Positions 22,338-33,583 of a DNA stretch of 64,000 bases are shown here, in pieces (the first letter of the stretch is position 1; every line of letters begins with the position of its first letter). A program made the position numbers and the translations under genes. The stretch comes from Sabellastarte sp. h YS-2021 (taxonomy: Eukaryota > Annelida > Polychaeta > Sabellida > Sabellidae): the NCBI GenBank assembly GCA_964017235.1, contig OZ024927.1, forward strand, positions 27,547,160 to 27,611,159, read 5' to 3'. The notes under the pieces were generated by a model. That model had not been told where the DNA came from. It worked only from the letters and a program-made list of their open reading frames with translations, and did no database searches.

Positions 22338-25300
22338 CATACTTGACCTGTCCCACCAGTCATGATTTGTCTTTGGGCTCTCCTCTTTGTGGCCCTATTC
22401 ACAGTAGCACTTGCTCATAGGTCTGAGTGTTTCCACACTAGTGTATCCAGTACATTGAGTACCACAATGATCAGAATTATAAAAAATTTCTCATATTCTT
22501 GTTCATGTTGTAAATTTTCAAATTTGGTCAACGGTAGAGGGCTGATGTTGTTACTATTATTGAGCGGAGATGTGTCCCTCAACCCTGGTCCCCTTACATT
22601 AGGGGTAGTGAATACCAGATCCGTAAGGAATAAGGGCCCTCTCCTTGCTGATATTGTAGCATCAAATGACCTCGACATTCTTTGTCTCACCGAAACACAT
22701 GTTCGGCCCTCTGATTCAGACAGTTTTTTACGATCCATTACTCCTGCTGATTACATATTTCCTCAAAGGCCTCATCCCTCAGGTATCGGTGGCGGTGTTG
22801 GGTTTTTCATCAGATCATCCTACAGCCTACATAAAATGGAATCTCCTTTATACCAGTCATTTGAAAACATGGTGGTGTCTTGGACTTCACGGTCGTTCAC
22901 TGATGATTGCTTGTGTCTATCGCCCTCCATGTTCATGTACCTGCAAATTTCAGGAAGAATTCAGGTCCTTTGTTGGTTTCTTATCATCCATCAACTCATA
23001 TGGATGACATATTTTTGGTGATTTTAACATTCATGTCGATGTTCCCGGTGGTGATGGTTATAAATTCATGACCTTTCTTGACTCATGTGATCTCAAACAG
23101 TTCGTTAATCAACCTACCCATCTGCATGGTCACACACTTGATCTCATTATTTCTCCCAGCAATCAGGATACTATTGTTGATGTCAAAATTGGTGATTTTG
23201 TATCTGATCATGCATTAGTCAAATGCTCAATTATCCTACCTCATCAGGCTGTTCATACTCCAAATAAGATTCAATATTATTATTATAGAAGGTACCACCG
23301 TATCAACATGTCCAATTTCCGCTCTGAGCTTAAAAATACTTCCTTTGTCAAATATCCTGCTGATTCTGTTGTAGACCTTTACGACCAATATGTACATGAC
23401 TTGGCAGATATTCTCGACAAGCATGCACCACTGATATCTAGATTGAAAAAGAAAGATTCTACTGATTGGGTGTCTGATTCTTATAGATGTGCTAAGTCCC
23501 TTAGACGTCAGTTTGAAAGAACTTGGCGCAGGACCAAGAATCCACGAAATAGAAGTCGGCTTCGTCGCCAAATTGCTCGGTGTAATTCATTGGTTAACAA
23601 GGACAAGTCAAACTACTATAGTAGACTTATCTCTGATAATAGTCAAGACCCTAGAAAACTGTGACACGCACTGCGGAAAACCCTGGGTAGGGTCTCTGAC
23701 ATGATACTTCCATCTCACGATTCTGACAAGTCATTGGCTGATCAGTTTGCCTCCTATTTCCATAATAAAATCAAGACAATTAGAGACACTTTCATCCCCT
23801 CTGGCATTGAAAAGGATGTTCATCCTTCTTCTGATCCTCCAAAAATTACTACCTTTACTGAAGTTCCTCAAGATACTGTTGATAAAATCATCGGAAACTC
23901 GCGTACGAAATCATGCCTGTTGGACCCCTGGCCTACTTTTCTCATCAAAGAGTGTAGTGACATACTATTACCATCAATAACAAAGCTGGTTAACTGCTCA
24001 CTCATGGAGGGTTGCGTCCCTGATGGTTTCAAAACTGCTGTAGTTAGTCCCCTTATTAAAAAGGCTACTCTTCCCGTAGACGACTTTAAGATCTATCATC
24101 CTGTATCTGGCCTTAGTTTCATTTCGAAATTAGTTGAACGAGTGGTCGCTAAGCAACTGTTAGAACATATTCATGTTCATAGCTTAGACAATCCATATCA
24201 ATCGGCATATAAAACAGGCCACTCGACTGAGACAGCTCTTCTTTCTATAAAAAATGAAGTCCATCTATCTCTGTCACGAGGCGAACCAACTGCTCTTATA
24301 CTGCTTGATCTCTCAGCAGCATTTGATACGATTGATCATTCCACCCTTCTTCAGTGTCTTCAGACCTGGTTCGGAATTGGTGGTTCTGTTCTTAAATGGT
24401 TCACCTCCTACCTATCTGAGCACTATCAGTTAGTAAAAATTGGTTCTACTCTCTCCCATCTTTGTAAACTCCTGTTTGGTGTGCCCCAAGGCTCTGTCTT
24501 GGGTCCTTTATTGTTTTCTTTGTATACAACCCCCCTTAGTTTGATTATTGGTAAACAAAAAGGAGTAAAGTTTCATTCTTACGCAGATGACACATAAGTC
24601 TATATCCATCTATCCCACGATAATTCATCTGCTGCCTTTGAAAAGTTGAACAGGTGCCTGGACGATATAAAAGAGTGGATGTCAGCCAGTAAACTCAAAC
24701 TTAATCCAGATAAAACTGAGTTTATTGTATTTGGTTCAAAAGGCAGAGGGACAAATTGAAAGCATATTTTCGTTCTACCATCTTGGGTAGTCCTCTCTGC
24801 CCTGCCGAGTGGGTCAAGAATCTGGGTGTGTGGTTCGATTCTGATTTTTCCTTGTCCAAATATGTTCAGAATGTCTGCAAAAGTTGTTTTGTGCAACTCC
24901 GTGATTTTAGACATGTCAGGCGGTTCCTTACTCATGATGCTTCTATACTTGTGGCCAATGCTCTTGTAAGTAGTCGGTTGAATTACTGTAACTCACTTTT
25001 CAGGAGTCTCTCTAAGTTCAATCTTTGCAAATTACAGTGCATCCAAAACAGTGCTGCTAGAATCGTATCAAATACCAGTAGATACACTAGTATAACCCCT
25101 GTTCTTAAGAATCTTCATTGGCTTCCTGTTCAACATCGGTCAGTCTTTTAAACAGCTACCCTTGTCTAGTTTCTCCACACTGGTTTTCCCAAGTATTTTG
25201 CTCCTTACATCTCCTCCTACAACAGCTCCTACAATACCAGGCGCAGTCAGAGTGGTGGTAATTTCCTTGTCATTCCCAAGTTTCAACCCTCAGTCCATAA

Positions 25301-25603
25301 ATCTGTCAAACAGTTTGGTCATAGTTTTGCTTTCGATGCTCCCACTGTCTGGAATGCTCTTCCTGATGAGATTCGTGCGTCCCCCTCTCTTGCCTCCTTC
25401 AGAAAACGGCTCAAAACCTACCTTTACACCAAGGCATACCCTCCTTAGTTTTACTCACCCTGGTGTTCTCCGTGGTGCTGAACTTTTTTCTGTCCCTGGA
25501 TATTGAGATTGGTTGCCTGTTTTTGTTTTGTTGCGCCTTAGAGCCCCTTCGTATTGGGGAGATTAAGCACTATAAAAGTCCAATTAGAATTAGAATTTTA
25601 CCA
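22338..25603 (+). pseudogene. CR1/L2-type LINE retrotransposon, ORF2 decayed
   Basis: The element encoded an N-terminal hydrophobic leader with a 2A-like motif, an APE-type endonuclease (VNTRSV, LTETHV, then SDHALVK after 23200) and a reverse transcriptase (LLDLSAAFDTIDHSTLL, GVPQGSVLGPLLF, HSYADDT), followed by the usual C-terminal region (SSRLNYCNSL, LHWLPVQHR). It would be target-primed. The reading frame is broken by a frameshift near 22890, stops at about 23005, 23662-23664 (TGA in a W-like position) and 24595-24597 (TAA just after YADD), and further shifts near 24740 and 25150. The 3' end is a short ATTAGA-type repeat near 25584-25603, as in CR1/L2 elements. Clade assignment rests on motif wording only. 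Confidence 0.85.
22566..22592 (+). other. 2A-like ribosome-skipping motif in the LINE
   Basis: The peptide GDVSLNPGP is preceded by RGLMLLLLLS. The known 2A core is D(V/I)ExNPGP; here serine replaces the usual glutamate. 2A-like motifs upstream of the endonuclease are known in echinoderm and mollusc non-LTR elements. The motif would separate the short N-terminal piece from the endonuclease/RT protein. Confidence 0.65.
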
Positions 25604-26039
25604 TTTTTCTCTTTGTTTGCAATGGGACACTCGTTTTTGCCCTAGCAAATCGGTCTTATGAACTGTTGCCCCCACTCATTCATGATCTTATTATGAAGAT
25701 ATTTTGGCAGTTACAGAAACACAGATCTGCCCAAACGACAGACAACTTGCTTACTTCCCTTTCCCAATGTAGTTTTAGACTGTTTTATAAACCTCTCGCT
25801 GGTCACACGACTTGCTCACAAGTCTTGACTTTGGGTTTTTTTCGAGACCACGAACGAGTACATTTTATAACAGTCTGGATTTTACCCTCTCACTGAAAGG
25901 GAAATAATCTCAGAAAATCATAATGCACTAACGAAGGACCTTGCACAAGATTTACACTGGAGGTAGTCTTAAATTTATGTGTAAATCATCAATAACATGC
26001 AAGGTGATTGATACATTCCATTTTGTCTCATTTGAATAT
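25604..26039. other. Non-coding spacer with a possible decayed Helentron end
   Basis: gggacactcgtttttgcc followed by ctagcaaatcgg (about 25625-25652) resembles the damaged 3' terminus at 4371-4408. Nothing else is recognisable. Confidence 0.25.
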
Positions 26040-26760
26040 CCTGTAAAAATACTACTTCAAGAAAATAATGTTGGCTTGTGTATATCATCCTCTTGGGTGC
26101 AGGTTTTCTGAAGTTCTTTGATGAGTTTACATCTTCTGCTGTGCTTGTGTCAAGTCTGTCCAATTTCTTTGTCATCTGTGACGATTTTAACATTCAAGTG
26201 GATGCAGGTCAGGGTAATAAAAATAGATTTGAGTGATTTTTGGAGATCTGTAACTCATACAGCATATTCTCTGTTCTACTTATCTACATGGTCATATATT
26301 TGATCTTATTCCCACTCCTTTGAACTCTTATTATGTAAGGAATGTCAATGTGCGGAATTTTGTTTCTGATCATGCAATGGTCAAAAACCATCGACTTTTG
26401 ATCTAAGGCAAACCCAGTCCAAAAAGGTAACATTCTGCAAATATATCAAGAGTCATTGTTTTAATTTAAAAGAAAGGTCTTCCACAGGTTTCATTTGTTC
26501 AGTTTTCTGCTGAATCAGTACAGGTGCTGTACCAACACTATACAACCACACAAAAGTAATAAACATACACGCTCCTCTGGTCACAAAAACCTTTGACAGA
26601 CCAGAAGCCGAATGGATTTCTGAGTCTTCCGAGTCTGAGTTGCACCATTATGAAAGAATTATGTGTCAACAAAAAACTAATGCTAACAAATCGAGTTTCC
26701 ACAAGCAGATATCTCAGTTCAATACACCATCACAGAGAAGGTACTGAGCCAAACTCTTCC
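26040..26760 (+). pseudogene. Second LINE remnant (endonuclease region)
   Basis: Broken translations match the endonuclease part of the neighbouring LINE: FFVICDDFNIQVD near 26170, then NVNVRNFVSDHAMVK near 26340, then a basic/linker region to about 26740. Many frameshifts and stops are present and no RT is seen. It is older than, and separate from, the copy at 22338-25603. Confidence 0.65.
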
Positions 26761-26917
26761 TAGGTCTTCTGAAGCCTTTAGCTGCTGCAGCAATAAATTC
26801 CTAAACATTTAAAACTGTGGTTAAAACAGGAAAATCCAGAATTTAGACAAAAGACGAGTTTCATGTTCCTTTCAAAAGCTTAGGATATGTTGGAACACGC
26901 CTTCCATGAATGCCACA

Positions 26918-27008
26918 TGTTGCTTTGAGCTGGATTTGAACCCACAATCACAGAGATTGAAGATAAATGATTAAATCCGAATACTTGTTTACCACCAAAC
27001 CAACGAGT
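26918..27008 (-). repeat. tRNA-like SINE head (A and B boxes)
   Basis: Read on the minus strand, TTGGTTTGGTGGTAAAC resembles a pol III A box/D-arm and GTGGGTTCAAATCC a B box/T-arm, about 50 bp apart, with sequence continuing downstream to about 26870. The stems pair imperfectly, so this is more likely a SINE or tRNA pseudogene than a functional tRNA. Confidence 0.4.
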
Positions 27009-27299
27009 TCTCATGATTTTCTCAATCTGTCTGCTATGTGCCATGCTGCAATATCAGACAGGACACCACTCACCTTTAACAATAAAGTGACTGGTGTGGC
27101 CTACAGTGACCTTCATCTGGTCTTGGCGTTCATTAATGCTTCCTTCTTTGGCATGTTGTGAGTTGGTGTTAATTAACAGACACATTTCTTTGGATTTTTA
27201 CAGGCCGTGAACTCCAGTCGTGATTAGCCGAAAGAATGCAACAGTAATGCATCGGTCATGCATCAGGAAGCCTCCATCATAATTTATTTTAAATATTTT

Positions 27300-27610
27300 T
27301 ATTGGATACATTCTCAATTTTTGAGAAAATTATCTCAGTTTTTTAAAGATACTAAGTAATTTTTTATATATATTAAGTAATTTTTTTTAGATATTAAGTA
27401 ATTTTTTTTAGATATTCAGTAATTTTTTTGAGATACTATCTCATTTTTTTAGATATTATAACCATCTCAAAAATTGATTTAATATCTCAAAAAATTGAGA
27501 TAATATCTTTAAAAAATGAATTAGTATTTAAAAAAATGAGATAACTATCCAAAAAAAACTGACTTATTATCTCAAAAAATCGAGACACTTTCTCACTAAA
27601 TTGATAATTT
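27300..27610. repeat. Self-complementary TTTTTTAGATATTAAGTAA / ATATCTCAAAAAA block
   Basis: The left half repeats 'ttttttagatattaagtaa' and the right half carries the inverse 'aatatctcaaaaaattgag', so the block can fold on itself. It resembles a MITE or palindromic simple repeat. No gene. Confidence 0.5.
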
Positions 27611-28654
27611 TTTGTTTACTTGGCCCTTACACTCTTCGGTAACTAAAGTTTTTCTATTGTGTATTACTTTAGGACTCAACGGGCTAACAATCAAGTCTGC
27701 ACGATTATAGCTCAAGCTCTCTATTAACCAATATTCTCTCAACTGAGAAACTGTCTCAGTGATGACAACTTATCAACGTCTATGGGTTTCTTTAGCCTGC
27801 CACTGGGGGACAAAATCCAATGACAGACGACCACCATTTAAGTGGTCATCCGAGTCACTGTGTATCTGTCTGTACCAGGGCTCTGGACGCATTTACAAAC
27901 GTTGACATTTTTAACACATAAAAATTAAGATATTGCAAGTTTTATGTAATGATTGTCTTTAGTTGGTTGATTTAAAGGTCATTTGTGACAAATTTGCCAA
28001 AGTAGTATAAAAAATGAAGATAAATATACTTAGAACGACATCTTGGTATCATTGATAATTCCCTGGATAAAGATTCTCTACCTTTATTTGGATACTCGTT
28101 TCTTGCCAAAATTGGAAATCAATACCACTGATAAATACACATAAAATAAGTATCTGTAAATGTTCATGCTACTTTGGTTATTACATAGAAATCGTGTAAA
28201 TAAGCGTTTTTCTAACAAGATTTCAGTATGGGTTATTTATTATAGTTACAGGAATTAGGTAGTTTTTAATTCTGTTTTATATGTTAAGGTAGGCAAATAA
28301 CATTCAGTGTAAAACAAGGTATTCTCAAAAGGGATCATTCCAACTATCTTTTAATTGTAATTCAATATATGTGGCAAGGCACATTTGTAATTATGATGGA
28401 TCAACAATGATCGAAAAATGGAAATAACCTGACTGGATTGTCAAACAGTATACTGGGAAATTACTTGTTGCATTTGAATATGTAATAGTGATATTTAAGG
28501 TCAAATAACATAGTTGATTCATTCGAGTGCTTATCTGAATACGTGAAACCACAGTGTTCTCATGTATTACATGAATTAATGCAATTAATTTTAATTGAAG
28601 CTATCTAAAGTTGCATCCTAACGATAATTTATGGTCATCAAAAATAAAAAGATA
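27611..28654. other. Non-coding upstream of the ankyrin-SOCS gene
   Basis: No upstream exon or clear TATA box could be supported. The AT-rich run gives way to the open frame at 28631/28655. Confidence 0.3.
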
Positions 28655-29698
28655 ATGGCTTTACATGTATATACAGAAGAAAACATCCTTACAGCCATTG
28701 AAAACAGCAATAGCCACTTGATAAATGAATATCTACAGCTGGGATTGGATATAGATTATGTCTTTCACGAGAACCCTAAACATAAAGCATTCTCCCTCAC
28801 ATTGGTGCATTATACTGTTGTGACAAATAATTCAGACATTATAAAACTCTTGATTGCAAAAGGCTGTAACGTTAACAAGGCTATGGAAATCATACACACA
28901 AGACATGGGGAACCTAGCATCAAGTGTAAAAAGCACGAAAATAAGTTACACTTTAGTTGTCTTTACAGGGCATTGTGTCAAGGGAATTCGTACAAGGGAA
29001 TTCGTACAAATTCGGGCGTCATTCAATTACTGATCGACGCAGGGGCAGACGTCAACTTGTACGATAAGTCTTGTTGTAGTGCGTTATGGCATGCAGTCGA
29101 TATCAACAATATACTCATTGCCAAAAAGATCATGTCCACCCCTGGATGCTGGATAAATGCCAGTGATATATTCAAAATGTCCCCTTTACATGTGGCTGTT
29201 GTTCATCAAAATGCAGAGATGGCAGAAGCCTTAATAAAACAAGGGGCCCGTATAGACATGGAACAATGCCAGGGTTTAACTCCCTTGGCATTAGCAAGTA
29301 CTTATAAGGCCTCAAACATTGTGAAAATACTTCTTCAGCATGGATCAGATCCAAACCATCTTGACAAAAATCAATGTGTCCCCTTGTATATATCTCTGAA
29401 GGATTCAAGTGGCAGAAATCCAATGATAGTATATATGCTTGTATCTGCTGGGGCTGATGTGTATTTTAAATATTTAAGTGAACTTGCAGATTCAACTCCT
29501 GCCCTGTTTCAAAACCAAATCATAAAAGCTCGATTGATTGAAATGATGGATGTACCAACTGGTCTGAAAGTACAGGCTGCAAGAACTATAAAGAAATGTG
29601 TCAGCGCCCATGTGTGTGGAAAGTCCATATATACGACATTACTGAAACTACCCATCCCAAAATTGGTTGTTGACTATCTGCAGCTCAACTGGCTTTAA
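28655..29698 (+). CDS. Ankyrin repeat and SOCS box protein (ASB-like), single exon
   Basis: The protein is about 347 aa from the ATG at 28655, which has A at -3 and G at +4; an in-frame ATG at 28631 has a poor context. Roughly six ankyrin repeats span residues 6-285 (for example VIQLLIDAGADVNLYD, SPLHVAVVHQNAEMAEALIK, TPLALASTYKASNIVKILL). The C-terminal 45 residues fit a SOCS box: a BC-box-like LKVQAARTIKKC and a Cul5-box-like LPIPKLVVDYL. ASB proteins are substrate receptors of Cullin-5 ubiquitin ligases, binding Elongin B/C through the SOCS box; substrate unknown. A 14-bp direct repeat at about 28979-29006 (aagggaattcgtac twice) lies in a loop between repeats. No intron is seen, so a retrogene is possible. 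An AATAAA at 30145-30150 could end the transcript. Confidence 0.85.
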   Translation: MALHVYTEENILTAIENSNSHLINEYLQLGLDIDYVFHENPKHKAFSLTLVHYTVVTNNSDIIKLLIAKGCNVNKAMEIIHTRHGEPSIKCKKHENKLHFSCLYRALCQGNSYKGIRTNSGVIQLLIDAGADVNLYDKSCCSALWHAVDINNILIAKKIMSTPGCWINASDIFKMSPLHVAVVHQNAEMAEALIKQGARIDMEQCQGLTPLALASTYKASNIVKILLQHGSDPNHLDKNQCVPLYISLKDSSGRNPMIVYMLVSAGADVYFKYLSELADSTPALFQNQIIKARLIEMMDVPTGLKVQAARTIKKCVSAHVCGKSIYTTLLKLPIPKLVVDYLQLNWL

Positions 29699-30289
29699 TC
29701 TTCAATATCCAAGAATATATCCGTTTAATGGTTATACCTGAGGTTTATCGTCTGAAATATGTTTTGTGGCCATTTTAAAACAGTATATAATGTGTCCAGT
29801 TGGATACAACATTCACTGTGTCAGATTATCCGATCGCAATTCTGGATATCAACTGTCCTGGCTACTGAAAGGGACTTAAACAGGGACTTTGACCTATGGA
29901 TACAGACTGGTAATACATTCAAATATTGCACAATTTCACTGTATAGTACATATATTTTTTGTAGGTTTTGTAAATGGTTCTAGGCATCAGTTGTGATGGG
30001 TTGGGGTTTCCTGTTGCAGATTGATTAGTTGCAACTTGTGCTTTTACGGTTGCATGATCATTGATGTGGGCATGCATTCACATGAGATTTTTCTTGTTTC
30101 AAGTTTGTACAAGAATTTGTATAATAGCCATGTATGTGTAAATCAATAAAAACATAATTGCCTTTTATAAAAAGACAATAAACAAGTTACTGAACAAGTG
30201 TCATAATACAGAAATATTGTTAGTCAAAACACAACCCCAAAACCTTGTGGAACTCTATAAAGAACATTCTTCACAATTCACCGAAAAAT
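29699..30289. other. Probable 3' UTR and flank of the ASB-like gene
   Basis: No gene. The polyadenylation signal AATAAA is at 30145-30150. Confidence 0.4.
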
Positions 30290-30955
30290 AATGCTCCCAG
30301 GCAATGCAACTATCACCAGTATAGCCAACATTTTCAGCAACTACTTTGCAGGCAAAACTGGTAAACTAAGATTAGGATAAGTGTCGACCGGTTCTGACAA
30401 CCTCCGCAACCGTCAAACCAGGCCCCCTCGTCTCTTTGCCAATTATGTCAGAAGAGGAAATTCTCAAAATCATCAAGTTAGCTTCTACTAAATTTTATGA
30501 TTTAGATCAATGGTCCTTCCACGGGTAGTAACATCTCATTTTACAGAAACAAACAATTAAAATAGACATTTTTCTGATATTTTCCAACTCTCCCATGGGG
30601 TTCCTCTGGGTTCAGTCAACCTTCTTACACACATGGCAATTTTGTAGATGCAATGCCTATTTCACTGGTATGTAACTGTGTTGATGTATTCTTAAGTTCT
30701 TAACCCCATTACAAATATTGTCAATCACTCCCTGCGGGGACCAGTTTCCCGTTCTGCTTCAAGACTGCTAATGTCACAACCATTTTTTAAAAAGCTTGCA
30801 TTCATAGAAACACGTACACTCAAAAATTAAGGACGCGTATCGAACCTCAGATACATCTCCAAACACAGAGGAAACTTTGGCCAAGCAAATGAAGGGTGTA
30901 TCAGACATAAATTAGTCAGCATATTGAGCTTTTCACTGAAACGGCATTATATATC
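30290..30955 (+). pseudogene. LINE remnant, left half, interrupted by the Polinton
   Basis: Broken frames match LINE RT leading regions: TSIANIFSNYFAGK near 30310, PIMSEEEILKIIKLAS near 30450, FCFKTANVTTIF near 30750, then FTETALYI ending at the Polinton edge. The RT continues on the other side at 52109 (YNYITYSIDNAATVGLVLLDL). An extra 77-bp piece (30566-30642) is out of order and identical to 52209-52285. Confidence 0.65.
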
Positions 30956-30999
30956 TGTTGGAACCCAACTTAGGAGTCCGCCCATCTTAAGATGGGCTA
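30956..30999 (+). repeat. Polinton left terminal inverted repeat, outer part
   Basis: Matches the reverse complement of 52065-52108 with a few differences and ends gatgggcta. The inner part of the same repeat resumes at 32466 after an insertion. Confidence 0.8.
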
Positions 31000-32465
31000 T
31001 AGCCCAACTTAGGATAATAAAATTCAAGAAGGTTTTTAAATCTAAAATTTAATATTATCCTTTTAGATAGAATGTCCATAGCTTGTTTTAAGATGAATTG
31101 ACAGATATATATTAGCAAAACATCATGTCATACTTTATGGACTGTTTAATCAACCAGTTTAATTAAGTACTAAAATTTTAATTAAACAGAATATGATTGT
31201 GAATTGCTATTGTTACTTAAAGTTTCTTTTTTTTTCTTATCCTTCCTAAATATTTGCTTACAGATATTAGTCCAACTTATATTTTGCACAGGTAGTCTTT
31301 ATTCTCAAAATGAAGTAATATTATTAACTATTTTACCTATATTTTTATCCCTTTTATTTACTTCAGTATGCATTGATAGGATCAGTCTGAATTCATTTGT
31401 CATTCCAAGGCAGTTAATATGTTTGACAACGGGAGGGTCATTAGCTGACAAGATGTCTATTGTTCAACCACTCCTTTGAGCTTAATTGTTTTACTTCTGG
31501 GGAGTGATTAGGCAACTGGATTACATTGTGGTTTATTGTTTCAAGATTCTTTTTGTGTTGATTTGTTTGACTATGTGTGTGACTTGTTAACTGGATTAGT
31601 GTTAAGATTTACCTTTTGTCCCAGCATTACTTTTGAACTTGATTTGTTTCACTTGTGCTTGAGTGACTAGCTGATAGGATTAAATAGGTATTGTTCAAAG
31701 ATTCTTTAAGGTATTTTTACATGTTTAAGGAAAACAATTAACATAATCATAATTGTTAAAAGCAAAGCTAGGTTCTTAAGAAGACAATTACTGCTGTTTA
31801 ACCGAATACATAAGATTAACTTGTTTGATTAAATTACATTTTAGTAATAATTAGTGTAATTTTAAAAATGTAATTTGCATTTTTTTTTTGTGAAAATAAA
31901 GTGCTGTTTATGAAACTTTGCTAAATTTTATACTATAACTCACCCATAAAATCACATATGGGTTGTCCCCCATAAAGGTTTGATAGGATTAAGCCTCTTT
32001 GTGTTTTGATATTACTTTGATGATGATTTGTTTCACTTTATGATTGAAGTTTTCCTATTGTGCACTTTACCCACCCCAAGTGAAACAAATCAACATCAAT
32101 AGAATGTTGAAACAATAGCCACAAATCCAATAAAGAAACCATCCCAATATAGACAAACAAATCAACATCAAAGGAATATTGTAATGCTTCTCAGGGTTCA
32201 GGAAACACAATTCATTTTAGTTTCTGTAATTAAAGACTGTTGCGCTTTGATAAAATTTAACATATTTTTTTTTCAAAATAAAAAAAGAATGTATAGGCAA
32301 AAATCCTGTTCAAGGGACATTCAAGGAGACCAATGATAAAGTCATCTTTTTCATAATAATGTTTTATAATTTCCTTTCATTTGCACATGCAAAAAAACAT
32401 TTCTTATTATAGCAAGAGTAAAAATTGTTTCTGGAATTTTATTATCTTAAGTTGGGCTGATATGT
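31000..32465. mobile_element. Non-autonomous TIR transposon inside the Polinton left repeat
   Basis: The ends are inverted: tagcccaacttaggataataaaattc-like sequence on the left (shown to differ by one base) and gaattttattatcttaagttgggct on the right. The right Polinton repeat has no such insert (gggctagagtagtata is continuous at the equivalent site), which shows the empty site. A CTA or TA duplication is possible. No transposase frame; the open frame 31204-31479 is low-complexity hydrophobic and not convincing. Confidence 0.7.
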
Positions 32466-32617
32466 TCTAGCCAGTAGTATAAGGTGCGGCAATCGATCGA
32501 CATTTGTAATAAAAATTGATCTGAAGTGATCGGAAAATGATCTAGATCACTATTGATCAGAAATAATCTAAATCAATTTTCCTACCATATTGTAGATCTG
32601 ATCTGAAAATCGCTGAC
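32466..32617 (+). repeat. Polinton left terminal inverted repeat, inner part
   Basis: From agtagtataaggtgcggcaat to gaaaatcgctgac it is the near-identical reverse complement of 51925-52064. It is rich in GATC-containing motifs (gatctgaagtgatcgg). Confidence 0.85.
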
Positions 32618-32961
32618 GCATCTAGAAATTACTAATAACCTATCTGTCAGCACCCTCAAGTATTGCACCATCAAACCCTACACATAACCTAATAATGTAA
32701 GCTGACCTTGAACCTCTCCAAAGCAATATCTGTCAATCTACCATTTCAAATTTAAAAGGACCTGAATCGAACATCTCCAAATAGCCCCACATCCGACCTT
32801 TTTCTCAATATTCATTGACTTTTCGGATGGAATCTAATCAACTAGTGGGATAACTGCATTAAATTCGGTCGTTCTTTTTTTTGTATATATTTTCTTTTTG
32901 ATGATGAATGGAAACATTTCATCATTTTTGTTTTAAACAATGTCAGCATTTTTGAAAATTA

Positions 32962-32970
32962 TATATAAAT
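32962..32970 (+). promoter_or_regulatory. TATA box for the BIR gene
   Basis: tatataaat lies 73 bp before the ATG at 33035, leaving room for a start site near 32992 and a short leader. The rest of 32618-32961 holds no gene. Confidence 0.55.
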
Positions 32971-33034
32971 GCGAACCTAATCCTCATATATCATTTTGAA
33001 TGAAACTATTCTGCAAACATCAACCTTAGGAAGA

Positions 33035-33583
33035 ATGTCCAATCAATCTGAATCAAGAGCAGATATCTGTAAGGCTGCCTCCACCCCGACATATTCCTTC
33101 AAATTGCCTACTGCTAATCGCAATGAATCTGGTGATGCAACTGACAGTAAAGGGATGAGAAACCAAGCCTTTACTGGAGGTTTTGCTCTATGTAGTAGGA
33201 GGCAAGTACATTGTACTGGTTTGCATCTTTCAAATGAAAAGCGTGACAGAACAGATGCAAGAGCTGACAGATCATCAGATCCCAGAGGACCTAGATCGGA
33301 TCCGAAATCCAAAGTTCACCCTGCAGAAGGATTTTTCAGATATGATGATAGAATCTCTACATTTACCACATGGCCTAAATCTCATCCAATTTCTGCTCAG
33401 AGATATGTGAAGGCTGGATTTTATTATTCCGGAGAAGGAGATAAGGTCATCTGTCCCTGGTGTAATCTTAATTTGACAGAGTGGGAGACCTATGACATCC
33501 CAATGGAGGAGCATCAGAAGCATTCTCCTTACTGTTCATTTGTTTTAATGTTAAATCCATTCCTCAATTATCACCTGATGTAA
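33035..33583 (+). CDS. BIR-domain (IAP-like) protein of the Polinton
   Basis: 182 aa from the first ATG downstream of the TATA box. The first ~100 residues are hydrophilic and unrecognised. Residues 106-170 form a BIR domain: RYVKAGFYYSGEGDKVICPW, then the zinc ligands Cys140, Cys143, His160 and Cys167 in the canonical C-x2-C-x16-H-x6-C spacing. BIR domains bind caspases or IAP antagonists; viral IAPs block host cell death. There is no RING in the same frame, so any ubiquitin-ligase role would need a partner such as the double-RING protein downstream. A polyadenylation signal (aataaa, about 33599) follows. It may be host-derived capture; nearest homologues unknown. Confidence 0.85.
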   Translation: MSNQSESRADICKAASTPTYSFKLPTANRNESGDATDSKGMRNQAFTGGFALCSRRQVHCTGLHLSNEKRDRTDARADRSSDPRGPRSDPKSKVHPAEGFFRYDDRISTFTTWPKSHPISAQRYVKAGFYYSGEGDKVICPWCNLNLTEWETYDIPMEEHQKHSPYCSFVLMLNPFLNYHLM

